NCBI GenBank assembly: GCA_030142905.1 | Contig: JASJOG010000487.1 | Coordinates: forward strand, 1 to 64,000 | DNA from: Heliopora coerulea | Taxonomy: Eukaryota; Cnidaria; Anthozoa; Scleralcyonacea; Helioporidae | DNA: 64,000 bases | Direction: 5' to 3' | Part shown: in pieces, positions 10,440-19,100 of the stretch | How the letters are laid out: each line of letters begins with the position of its first letter | How positions within the stretch are numbered: the first letter of the stretch is position 1 | Position numbers and translations under genes: made by a program | Notes under the pieces: generated by a model | What the model saw: the letters and a program-made list of their open reading frames with translations, nothing else | The model's database searches: none | Told to the model about the DNA's origin: nothing

Positions 10440-10825
10440 CATTTCTGTTTGTCCCGAATGTTCGCGCGTGCCACTTCAATTTTGTTGCGTATCGAGAACT
10501 TTTTGTTGTGCATCGAAAGCTATTCTTTGTTGTGGATCGAATTACACTTTGTTGTATTGTGTCGCTACATCGTTGCATATTGAATTACATTATTGTGTTT
10601 CGCACTAAACTTTGATGCGCATTTGGAAAGATTTTGTTGCGTACTGAAAAATATGTTTTTCTGTATTTTGCGAAACTTGGTTGTGTATTGAAATCTGTTT
10701 GGGCAAATCAACAATTTGAGATGTGTATTGAATATTTTTCTTGTAAATTGAGAGTTTTCTTTCTGCACTGGTACTTACTTTTGTGTGTTGCACATGTGGG
10801 ACATCGCAGACTTCAGCCTCACCAA
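10440..10825 (-). repeat. Foldback right arm, uninterrupted
   Basis: This arm is the reverse complement of the two left-arm pieces joined together. Much of it is a degenerate minisatellite with units of about 20-28 bp, each starting TTGTTG or TTGTGT and containing ATTGAA or ATCGAA. Because it is uninterrupted, it defines the empty-site structure of the left arm. Confidence 0.7.
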
Positions 10826-11309
10826 GAAATAAAATTCGTTCCCATGCCACTGCGAGCAACACAAATACAACTGGTCGACATGACCGCTTGAGCATCGTGA
10901 CTGCACAGTGTATTTCAGCCTTGATTGTATGTTGCCTAGTAAATTACATCTTTTGTTATCAAATATTTAAAAAAGTTCTGTCATAGTTGTCTGGGCATTA
11001 GTACTTGACATTCTATGTGTTAACTCTTTGCAGGCAGTGGCTCTCCCGTCGACGAGCATAATCGTTTGGCGTTAGCCAGAGTAAAATGCACCTCTCGCTG
11101 TTCATTACCAGAAAATATACGATTATTAACAACAACCTCAAACTCATAAACTCGAAAATTCATTCATTTTAATGAATCGACATTCATCAATGCTTTATTC
11201 ACGCTTAATTGAAGTTTTTGCATTGAAGGTGACATTGATAAAGGTAGATGCGCAACCATGTGCATCAAAGAACATTCTATAGTGCTAAAAGACAACCATT
11301 AACAACATT
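10826..11309. other. Spacer, nothing recognised
   Basis: No supportable gene or RNA is visible between the foldback right arm and the second RT-like remnant. Confidence 0.5.
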
Positions 11310-12045
11310 CTAGTATGCATTAGGGAAAATAAAAACTCTATTATGCAAGATATTTCTCCTGTCTGTTGGAGGGTCGAGTTAAGGTTTCATCGAATTCGGA
11401 CTTGTATGAAAGATAAGGGAATAAAACTGTCGAAATTCGTACATGAACTGGGTACGGTTAGACCGTTCGAACCTCTTTCAATTCGTCAATATGTCGAAGA
11501 CTGTTTTGCCATTTTTTTTGCTCAGCCTACGTTTTATGTGTTCGGCTGAGCCCTCTCAAGACTATCGTAACACACAACATTGAAATAGGTTTTGTAGTGG
11601 GATAGAGAATAGTTCTATTCTATCTTTCTTGAGCATCTTAACTGATCGCACACATGGCTCTCAACCTCTATTTATCGGAAGCCCACGTCCACAAGCTTGT
11701 TTATAAATTTTGATAATTTTATTTTCTTATCTTTTAAACGTGGTTTCGCCTGCATCTTCACTTACCCGATATTATAATATTTTTCTCATCATACCACAGT
11801 TTTCCTGACAAGTATAATTTCATGCTGTCAACCAACGATACTTTCCAGGAATTTGCTAAATTATATCAAACCTTTACATCTTAGAAAAAATATATCTTGC
11901 AATGTAAGCGTACAATACACGGCAGTACTGGACTGCATGAAAGGGTTGATCGCGAAGCTTCATTCAGCTGCAAAACAGTTCGTTTTTTTTTTTTCTGGGA
12001 CGCGAAAGTTGATGTGCGCTAACAAAGTACTGTGAATTAAAATAC
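11310..12045 (+). pseudogene. RT-like retroelement remnant, copy 2
   Basis: This is the paralogue of 4,751-5,440. Its first frame is open for 68 codons (11,343-11,549), reading GIKLSKFVHELGTVRPFEPL and then RQYVEDCFAIF, where intact RTs would have a YVDD-type motif. After that it is broken. Conserved landmarks shared with copy 1 are CTGAGCCCT (11,546 against 4,966), GATCGCA, a TTTTAAACGTGGT-like stretch and ACGCGAAAGTTGATG. It directly abuts the isolated satellite fragment at 12,050. Confidence 0.5.
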
Positions 12046-12049
12046 ATGT

Positions 12050-12117
12050 TCTCTGACCCGAAAATATCATTTTAGAACCATTGGCGAGGTTTGGCAAACA
12101 TTCGATAAGGGCAAATA
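12050..12117 (+). repeat. Isolated fragment of the 379-bp satellite
   Basis: TCTGACCCGAAAATATCATT and ATTGGCGAGGTTTGGCAAAC match the left-edge monomers of the large array, for example 17,572-17,630 and 18,300-18,357. It lies 5 kb before the array. The array resumes in the same orientation and almost the same monomer phase at 17,279, so the intervening LINE and pogo element appear to have split the first monomer. Confidence 0.85.
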
Positions 12118-12130
12118 GTTCGAAATTATA

Positions 12131-12162
12131 TACCTTACTCGTATTAAAATTCGCGCAGTACT
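12131..12162 (+). repeat. Left terminal inverted repeat of the pogo-like element
   Basis: It begins TACCTTACTCGTATTAAAAT and matches the reverse complement of 14,952-14,983 at 29 of 32 positions. The first TA is probably the target duplication. Confidence 0.85.
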
Positions 12163-12207
12163 AGAATTCGCGCACGCATAGTTGCGCGAATTTTAGTACT
12201 GCGCGAA
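12150..12207. other. 24-bp-arm hairpin at the pogo left end
   Basis: Bases 12,150-12,173 and 12,184-12,207 are complementary with one mismatch across a 10-nt loop. Each arm contains two CGCGC(A/G) blocks and an AGTACT. The structure overlaps the terminal inverted repeat, so transposase sites here are present in both orientations. It could be a paired transposase-binding site or an aborted internal copy of the end. Confidence 0.85.
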
Positions 12208-12303
12208 ATATAATCCGCGCGAAAAGCAGAGTGGTGTAACATGAGACAAAATCATTTGGTTTATTTATGCAAACACATATGACATATGTTTTAAAGTACA
12301 ACA

Positions 12304-13035
12304 TCAAAAATCAAAAATGTCTTCTTCTTCATCATCCTGAGCAATTTCTGTCGGAATATTTTCAGGCTCCACGTAATATTCCACCAGGAATGCCTGCATT
12401 TTGCTGTAAATTTCCAAACTCGCGTTGTTTTGCATGATCGTTAAGGTAATGGGAATCTCCAAGCCCCCTTGAGGTAAGGGAGATCGTCGAAATTTAATGT
12501 CACGAACTGTTGCTTTCATATTGCCCCCATATTCGAAAAAGAACTTGCAAAATCGAGAAATCTCTCGAGGCAAATGGCCAACCAGCGACATTGGTTCAAT
12601 CCTGCCTCTGATCCTAGTGAACAGACCAATGGCATATGGGTCAAATATGTTGCCCGAAAGTGGCTTCACTACCAAGTTCTGGTTGATTCTTGCAGCCCAG
12701 ATTTTTCTGTATTCATGAAAGCCGCGTGATGCGCAAGCCAGAGAAAATGATGTCCCCTCGGGATTCCGTTTCACTGAATAAGATTTGTCGGTGTCTGAAT
12801 TGTTGGTTTCTCCTGTGACAATTTCTTGAATGAAGCAAACAGATGCATACGTTTCTTTGTCGTCACAGTGTTTACATAAAGCAACACTCGAACCACTTTT
12901 CCATCCAGGATATTCTTCAGAGGCCGGGACTGAACACTTGACTCCACGGTTACAAACGAATGACTTGCATTTTAGACATGTGTATTTTGTCAAATTATCG
13001 CACACGACGCAAATGCCTTCCATTTTCCTACACAA
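12304..13035 (-). CDS. Zinc-binding HIRAN-domain protein (transposon second gene)
   Basis: This intact 243-codon frame has, at residues 9-57, eight cysteines (C9, C12, C20, C23, C28, C34, C54, C57), enough for two zinc sites in a ribbon or cross-brace fold. Residues about 97-200 match a HIRAN domain: RGFHEYRKIW, GNIFDPYAIGLF and LVGHLPREISRFCKFF, with the N-x-x-DPYA and VGHLPREIS signatures. HIRAN domains in Rad5/HLTF bind 3' single-stranded DNA ends at replication forks. The C-terminus is acidic (DDEEEDIFDF). An AATAAA on the same strand lies at 12,260-12,265, about 40 bp past the stop. It is divergent from the transposase with 137 bp between the starts and lies wholly within the transposon ends. 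The start could be M1 or M5. Function in transposition is inference. Confidence 0.85.
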   Translation of the reverse strand: MCRKMEGICVVCDNLTKYTCLKCKSFVCNRGVKCSVPASEEYPGWKSGSSVALCKHCDDKETYASVCFIQEIVTGETNNSDTDKSYSVKRNPEGTSFSLACASRGFHEYRKIWAARINQNLVVKPLSGNIFDPYAIGLFTRIRGRIEPMSLVGHLPREISRFCKFFFEYGGNMKATVRDIKFRRSPLPQGGLEIPITLTIMQNNASLEIYSKMQAFLVEYYVEPENIPTEIAQDDEEEDIFDF

Positions 13036-13172
13036 TAGTCAATGATCAGTCGCCTTCGCCCAAGGTGTTGCATATGACGCGTAGCAAACACGAGAAACAT
13101 TTCCGTTTTATGCTCAACCTCATCCAAGCTGTGCGAACGTAGAGAAACAGCGTATGCTGGAAATCAACGCTC
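13036..13172. promoter_or_regulatory. Divergent intergenic promoter region of the transposon
   Basis: The 137 bp between the two divergent start codons must carry promoter elements for both genes if either is expressed. I see no clear TATA box, so this is a positional call only. Confidence 0.4.
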
Positions 13173-14588
13173 ATGGCTCTGTTAAAGTATTTCAAAAAGG
13201 TTTCCCAACACGATATTTCTGTTGCATCATCTAGCGGTAACCTAAATGCAGCTGAAGAAAATGCAGTAAAACACCAATTGTTTTTGGACACTCCAGAACC
13301 AAAAAAGAAGAGGGGCAAATATGGAGAATATGATGCTTTTCAACGAGCAGAAATTGCAAAATGAGGACTTACGCATGGAATACGACCGACGGCAAGAAAA
13401 TATTCTGTACCGGAGTCCACTGTTCGTGGATTGATCAAATCTTATAATAAGGAAAGAACCGAGAACAGAGAACTCGACCAATTGCCAAGGAAGCATCGTG
13501 GAGCAAAAACTTTGTTACCCGAGAACATCGATGAGAAAGTTATCTCAATGATCAAAAGCATGAGAGCGGCGGGATGTGTTGTCAATTACAACATTGCTAT
13601 TTCCATAGCGAAAGGAATCGTACTGGCTAATGACCGGTCAATGTTAAAGGAAAACGGAGGAAAGATGGATTTCCACTATACATGGTGCCAGTCGATTTTC
13701 CGAAGAATGGGTTTCAGTAAACGCAGAGGAACAACTGCAAAACAACCCGTATCATCTGGCTATTTGAAAGAAATTCGATTCACGTTTTGTCGGTCTATTA
13801 AAGAAGTGGTGAGTGCTTATGACGTGGTCGACGATCTGATCATAAACATCGACCAGACTCCTTTGCCGTTTGTCCTCATCAGCAAATACACAATGGACAA
13901 AACTAACGAGAAGTTTGTACCGATAAGTGATAGCGCTGATTATCGCCAAATTACTGGAACATTCTCAGTCACCGCGTCGGGCAAATTTTTGCCAATTCAA
14001 CTAATCTACCAGGGGAAAACAGATCGGTGCCACCCTAAATTCAACTTTCCAAAAGAATTCCACATTACCCACACGGAAAATCATTGGTCAAATGAGAAGA
14101 AAACAATAGAATTGATCAATCATGTTCTTATCCCCTATGTAAAGCAAACAAGAGAAGAGCTTGGTTTTCGCACCACAAAAGAATGGGTTTTGGTCGCGGA
14201 TGTTTTTAAAGCACATTGGACGGATGCAGTAAAAAAGATAATTTCCGACAATAACGGCACGATGGTACCTGTTCCCAACAACATGACATCATACCTGCAA
14301 CCCCTTGATTTAACGGTCAATCGCTCTTGCAAAGCTTTCCTACGAAACCAGGCGCAAAAATGGTACTCAGAGCAAGTCCAAGTCCAAATCATGAATGGTA
14401 TTCAGCCCCATAAAGTGTGTGTTGACTTGCGAATAAGTGTCCTCAAACCACTTCACGCAAAATGGATAGTGCAGTTCTACGACTACATGCGATCTAACAA
14501 GGATATCGTTCTCAAAGGTTGGCGACGATCAGGTGTGAGCGCCGCATTGGAGGAGCCACAACGAAAAGAGGATCCTTTTGAACTCTAA
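13173..14588 (+). pseudogene. Pogo-family DDE transposase with one premature stop
   Basis: The frame starts at the ATG at 13,173, meets one TGA at 13,362-13,364 (codon 64) and then stays open to the stop at 14,586-14,588, for 471 codons in all. Before the stop there is a KKKRGK nuclear-localisation-like stretch (residues 44-49). The first helix-turn-helix spans the stop (AEIAK-stop-GLTHGIRPTARKY). A second CENP-B-type DNA-binding segment has WCQSIFRRMGFSKRR. The DDE_1 catalytic core has its acidic triad in NIDQTP, LVADVF and QPLDLT (residues 227, 343 and 379 counting the stop codon), with 35 residues between the last two (DD35D). AATAAA lies at 14,781. A start at 13,431 would give a 385-aa protein lacking the first helix-turn-helix, so it would probably not bind the ends normally. 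Confidence 0.9.
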
Positions 14589-14856
14589 AATGTTGTGAAG
14601 AATTAAGTTTTTAGCAAATGAGAATTCTTCATTAAGATTTTTAGTATTTGTTGGTATTCTGAATTCATGCTTTATTATTATCATGGATTTTTGCTTACAT
14701 TGTATACTTTTGACAATAATTTTTTTAATTGAGACAAGCCAAATCGCTTTTTGATCAAATTTAGACAAGTTTTATTTGTTAATAAAAAATAATCTTGATA
14801 AATGCGTAAATTGCTTCTATTAATCTGACCTAAAAGAACGAACAAAAAAATTCTTA

Positions 14857-14969
14857 CGAATTTAAAGCTGCGCGAATTTAAAGCTGCGCGAATAAGTCCT
14901 CAACAGGGTGCGCGAAATTAAATCGCGCGAATTTAAAGCTGAGCGAAAATGAGTACCACGCGAATTTTA
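14857..14969. repeat. Right subterminal repeats of the pogo-like element
   Basis: The unit GCGCGAATTTAAAGCT, or variants of it, occurs about five times here. Related CGCG-containing copies are at the left end (12,150-12,225). Tandem subterminal motifs in DNA transposons usually bind the transposase. Confidence 0.75.
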
Positions 14970-14983
14970 ATACAAGTAAGGTA
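14952..14983 (-). repeat. Right terminal inverted repeat of the pogo-like element
   Basis: This is the reverse complement of 12,131-12,162 with three mismatches. The final TA (14,982-14,983) is probably the target duplication. Confidence 0.85.
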
Positions 14984-17278
14984 CACTTTAATGGCAGTAG
15001 ATTTCAAGACGATCTACTTAATCAAAATTGGGAGCTATTAGATAACAAACTATGCGTTAATCGAGTCTGGACATTATGGAAAAACCTCTTCCTTGATGTG
15101 TTGAACAAGCATGCACTAATTAGAACTAAGAGAATCCGAAATAAACCTAGAGTTCTTTGGCTAACTAAGACAATTAAACAAAAAAAATTTTTGAAAGGAA
15201 TCGACTTAAAGTAAGTGCTTCAAAATCTAATTCTGAACATGGCTGGAAAACGTACAAAATGTCCAGGAACGCAGTTACAGTAGCATTGCGTGAAGCGAAA
15301 GCAGTTTATTACAGAAATCGATTTGAAAGTGCAAAACATGAACCCAAAGAAGTTAGGAAGACAGTTCATCAAATACTAAATGGTAATTGTCAAAACCAAA
15401 TATATATAATATCGAATCTGATAATGGCCTCATTTCGAACCCTTCAGAAATATCGGAATGTTTTAACAATATTTTTGCGGACATTGGCCCAAAAATTTCT
15501 GAGGCCATTATAAATGGTAAGCTTAAATTACGTTAGGAAATCTACAACAACTTTTCCATTTCAGTTAACTGACGTGTCTAAAGTATTTAATCTTCTTCTG
15601 TCTCTATGTACTTCTATTGCTACTGGAATAGATAATATTCCAGCAAATATTCTTAAAATTGCTGCCCAGATAATTTCTTATTCTTTGACCAAAATATTCA
15701 AGATGGCAATACTAACTGAGACATTTCCACATGAGTGGAAAACAGCAAAAGTCGTTCCTTTGCATAAAAAGAGTCCTCGGAAACTATTGGACAATTAGCG
15801 TCTTATTTCTATTCTCCCAGTCATCAGTAAGATATTCGAGAAAATCTTATATGAACAATTATATGAATGTTTAGTTACCGGAAATTTATTATCCAAGAAT
15901 CAGTTTGGCTTTAAACGTTTTCATTCCACAGCTTCTGCTTTGCTGGATAGCACCAACGAATGGTTCATTAATATGGATTGTGGTTTGCTTAATTTTGTGG
16001 CCTTTCTCGATCTAAAAAAGGCGTTTGATACCGTGGACCGTGAAATTTTAATAAACAAACTTGACATGTACACGGTATCAGTTTAACCGCGTTAAATCTT
16101 TTTCGATCATATCTGACAAACAGAACTCAAATATGTTCCATTATTGGTGAACTGTCCAGTCCCAGAACAGTGAAGTGTGGTATTCCCCAAGATTCTATTC
16201 TGGGACCGCTTCTGTTCTTAATTTACATAAATTATTTGCTAAATTGTTTGGAGGACTCATGAACACGAACGTTTGCTGATGACACAACGTTGACCACATC
16301 CGGCAAGTACCCCAGCGAAGTGGAATCCGCTTTAAATTCTGACCTAGCACATGTTAAAGAGTGGCTCTTTGCGAATAAACTTAGTCTTAACTTTGTCAAA
16401 ACCGAGTATTTATTAATTGGATCTAGACCTAACAAAATTTACATATGAGATGCACCAATCAATGGAGTAAGAGAAACGAAAACACTGGGAGTTCTTGTTG
16501 ATAAGTTCCTTTCGTGGGATAAATATATTGACAATATATCTAAGAAAATCTCATCAGGAATTGGTGCGATTAAGAGACTTAAGCCCTTTGCACATCGAGA
16601 AACAATGAAATCTGCTTACAACGCTCTCGTATTGCCGCACTTCCACTACTGTTGCAAAGTGTTGAATTCTATAGGCATATCATTATCTGATCGCTTACAA
16701 AAACTGCAAAATAGAGCTGCTAGAGTCATCACGGGCAGAAAAAATGAACATGGTAAGTCTGAAATTGCTCTAATCAACTCGGATGGAAAACTCTAATCGA
16801 ACGTCGGACACAGTTCGTAGCCAAATTGACGTACAAAATTATTCACAATTTGGCACCGAAATCATTCACTAAGATATTTCAAAAATCTAATGCTTCGATG
16901 AAATATAATCTTTGGGGCTCATTTAATAAATTTAATTTACCATTTCCAAAGACTGAAATTCTTAAAAATAGCCTGAGCTATAGAAGAGCTAAGTTAAGGA
17001 ACATTGTCCCATACGAAATCAGAAATAAAGATTCTTTCTATTCATTTAACTCATTAATCTCTACCACCAGCCGGTTATAATAATTTTAAAATTGTATTAA
17101 ACAATTACTACTGTCATATATCCAACTTACAATTTTCATAGATAATAATAGTACATAGATTTTAATGATATTTGTAATATAGAATTAATCTTACGCCCCT
17201 CTTGAAAATCAGTTTAGCTGAATGGGGTAAGCGTAGTAAAATAAAATTTTCTATTCTATTATCTATTACATTCTATTG
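14984..17278 (+). mobile_element. Jockey/CR1-like LINE, 5' truncated, split by the pogo element
   Basis: This holds the linker, RT domain and C-terminal domain of a LINE protein. It is followed by a short 3' UTR and a simple-repeat tail of TCTATT-like units (17,249-17,278), typical of CR1/jockey-type elements. Its 5' end is probably the 18 bp at 12,113-12,130 on the other side of the pogo insertion. It interrupts the 379-bp satellite: satellite sequence stops at about 12,117 and resumes at 17,279. Confidence 0.8.
14990..17080 (+). pseudogene. LINE reverse transcriptase, multiply broken
   Basis: Recognisable blocks, in order, are: the linker with REAKAVYYRNRFE (near 15,290); ATGIDNIPANILKIAAQI and FPHEWKTAKVVPLHKK (15,614-15,770); a stop where intact copies read YRPISILPV; FLDLKKAFDTVD, motif A with its catalytic aspartate (about 16,004-16,040); GIPQDSILGPLLF, motif B with glycine changed to aspartate (about 16,180); and FADDTT, motif C (about 16,272). 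The C-terminal SAYNALVLPHFHYC and RRAKLRNIVPYEIRN follow. At least four stops or frameshifts are visible. Intact, it would copy its RNA at the target site. No endonuclease domain is present because of the 5' truncation. Confidence 0.85.
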
Positions 17279-19100
17279 GTCCACTGTTCGTTTCACAAAA
17301 AGTCTTATCCAGACGAGATGAAGCGTTTTTTTCCACTTTGAAAAATATTCACAGCAAACTTGTCGAGTCGATAAAATTCGATTTGTTTTATGGTGTTTGG
17401 TTGGAGAAAATATTTTAGAAGAACTGGAAAACCACACCTACTAGCTTTTCACCAAATTCTAACTCTACTTATGGGTTTTGCTCGTATAACGCCGAAGAGG
17501 CCAATTTCTGAACATGGCCATATTTTCTGAACCACTACTTCAATCAATGAATTATTCATTTTATTCTCAACTCTGACCCAAAAACATCATTTCATTAACA
17601 TTGGCGAGGTTTGGCAAACATTCGATAAGTGTAACTTACTGCAGCCCCATTGTTTCACTGTTCGTTTAACTAATCGTCTTATCTCGACGAGATAAAGGGT
17701 TTTTTCCCACTTTGAAAAATGTTCAAATCAATTTGTCCAACCGATGAAAGTCGATTTGTTTTATGATGTTTCGGTGCAAAAGAACATTTTAGAAGCATTG
17801 GGTATGTTTAACAAATTTATTTGGTTTCCACCCTATTCTAACCCTACAAATGGGTTTAAGGCGTATAACGCCTATAAAAATATGGCCATATTTCCTGAAC
17901 CACCGCTACAACCAATGCATTATTGATTTTTATCTCATCTCTGATCGAAAAGTACCATTTTAGAACCACTGGGGAAGTTTTGGAAACATTAGATATGAGC
18001 AACTAACTGCAGTCCCGTTTGTTTCACTGTTCGTTTCTCTAATCGTCTTATCTAGACGAGATAAAGCGCTTTTTTCGACTTTAAAAAATTTACACACCAA
18101 GTTTTCGAATCTATAAAATTCGATTTCTTTTATGATGTAAGGGAGCATTCGGAATGTTTGGCGCACCTATTTAGTTTTCACTCAATTCTAACCCTACTTA
18201 TGGGTTTTAGGCGTATAACGCCAGAGAGGCCAATTCTTTAACATGGCCACATTCTCTGAACGACTGCTCTAATCAATGAATTATCGATGTTATTCTCATC
18301 TCTGACCCTAAAATATCATTTTAGAACCATTGGTGAAGTTTGACAAACATTCGATAAGTGCAACTAACTGCAGTTTCACATGTTTCACTGTACGTTTCAC
18401 TAATCGTCTTATCTCGACCAGATAAAGCTTTTTTTCGACTTTGAAAAATTTTAAAAGCAACTTGTCGAATCAATAAAATTCGATTTGTTTTATGATGTTT
18501 GGGTGGAAAAGAACATTTTAAAAGCATTAGGAAATTTTCGCACAAATACTTTCGTTTCCACCCAAATCTAATCCTACTTATGGGTTTTAGGCGTAAAACG
18601 CGTAAGACGACAATTTCTAAACGTGGCCATATTTTCTGAACCACTTCTCCAATGAATGTATTATTGATTTTATGCTCATCTCTGACCCGAAAACATAATC
18701 TTAGAAACATTGGCAAGGTTTGGTAAACATTCGATACGTGCAACTTACTATAACACTTCTTGTTTCACTGTTCGTTTCTGTAATCGTTTTATCTCGACGA
18801 GATAAAGCGTTTTTCCTGACTTCCAAAAATTTTTACATAAACTTGTCGAATCGATTAAATTCGATTTGTTTTATGATGTTCGGCTGGAAAAGAACATTTG
18901 AGAATAATTGGGGAACTTTGGCGCACCTATTTGATTTTCACCTAATTCTAAACCTACAGATGAATGGCACTATAATAGTTTCTGAAATACTGCTCGAATC
19001 CATGATCTAATGCTTTTATCCACTTCTCTGGCCCATATAGATCATTTTACAATCATTGGCGAGGTTTGGCCAACTTTCGACAAATGCGACTAACTCAAGC
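17279..19100. repeat. Diverged left edge of the 379-bp array
   Basis: The first five or so monomers differ strongly from the interior. They have CTTATCTCGACGAGATAAAG at the dyad, GGCGTATAACGCC near 17,858, and monomer lengths from about 345 to 381. Such decayed edges are expected where unequal exchange no longer homogenises monomers. Confidence 0.8.

Larger units (their letters stand above)
7863..10825. mobile_element. Large foldback-type element, interrupted
   Basis: The left arm is in two pieces (7,863-8,145 and 9,229-9,345) and aligns, reverse-complemented, with 10,440-10,825. A further short match (9,354-9,395 with about 10,250-10,285) lies inside. The arms are thus roughly 385 bp or more, diverged but continuous once the 8,146-9,228 insertion is removed. 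The interior (9,400-10,250) holds short coding-like stretches that I cannot assign. The exact ends are uncertain because similarity fades outward around 7,863 and 10,825. A DNA transposon with long terminal inverted repeats is the simplest reading; a decayed palindromic duplication is the alternative. Confidence 0.6.
12131..14983. mobile_element. Complete pogo-like DNA transposon with two genes
   Basis: Terminal inverted repeats of about 32 bp (12,131-12,162 and 14,952-14,983) enclose a divergent gene pair: a transposase on the + strand and a zinc-finger/HIRAN protein on the - strand. The ends read TA-CCTTACT... and ...AGTAAGG-TA, consistent with the TA target duplication of the Tc1/mariner/pogo superfamily. 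The ends also carry AT/CG-alternating subterminal repeats of the type GCGCGAATTT. Codon-like content and intact length make it far younger than the surrounding remnants. It sits inside a LINE, whose reading frame appears to continue across the TA (12,113-12,130 to 14,984). Confidence 0.85.

Noticed and set aside
13362..13364. TGA as a selenocysteine codon in the transposase
   Set aside because: It lies in a DNA-binding helix where related proteins have no catalytic cysteine, and I see no reason to expect a SECIS element. A nonsense mutation is simpler.
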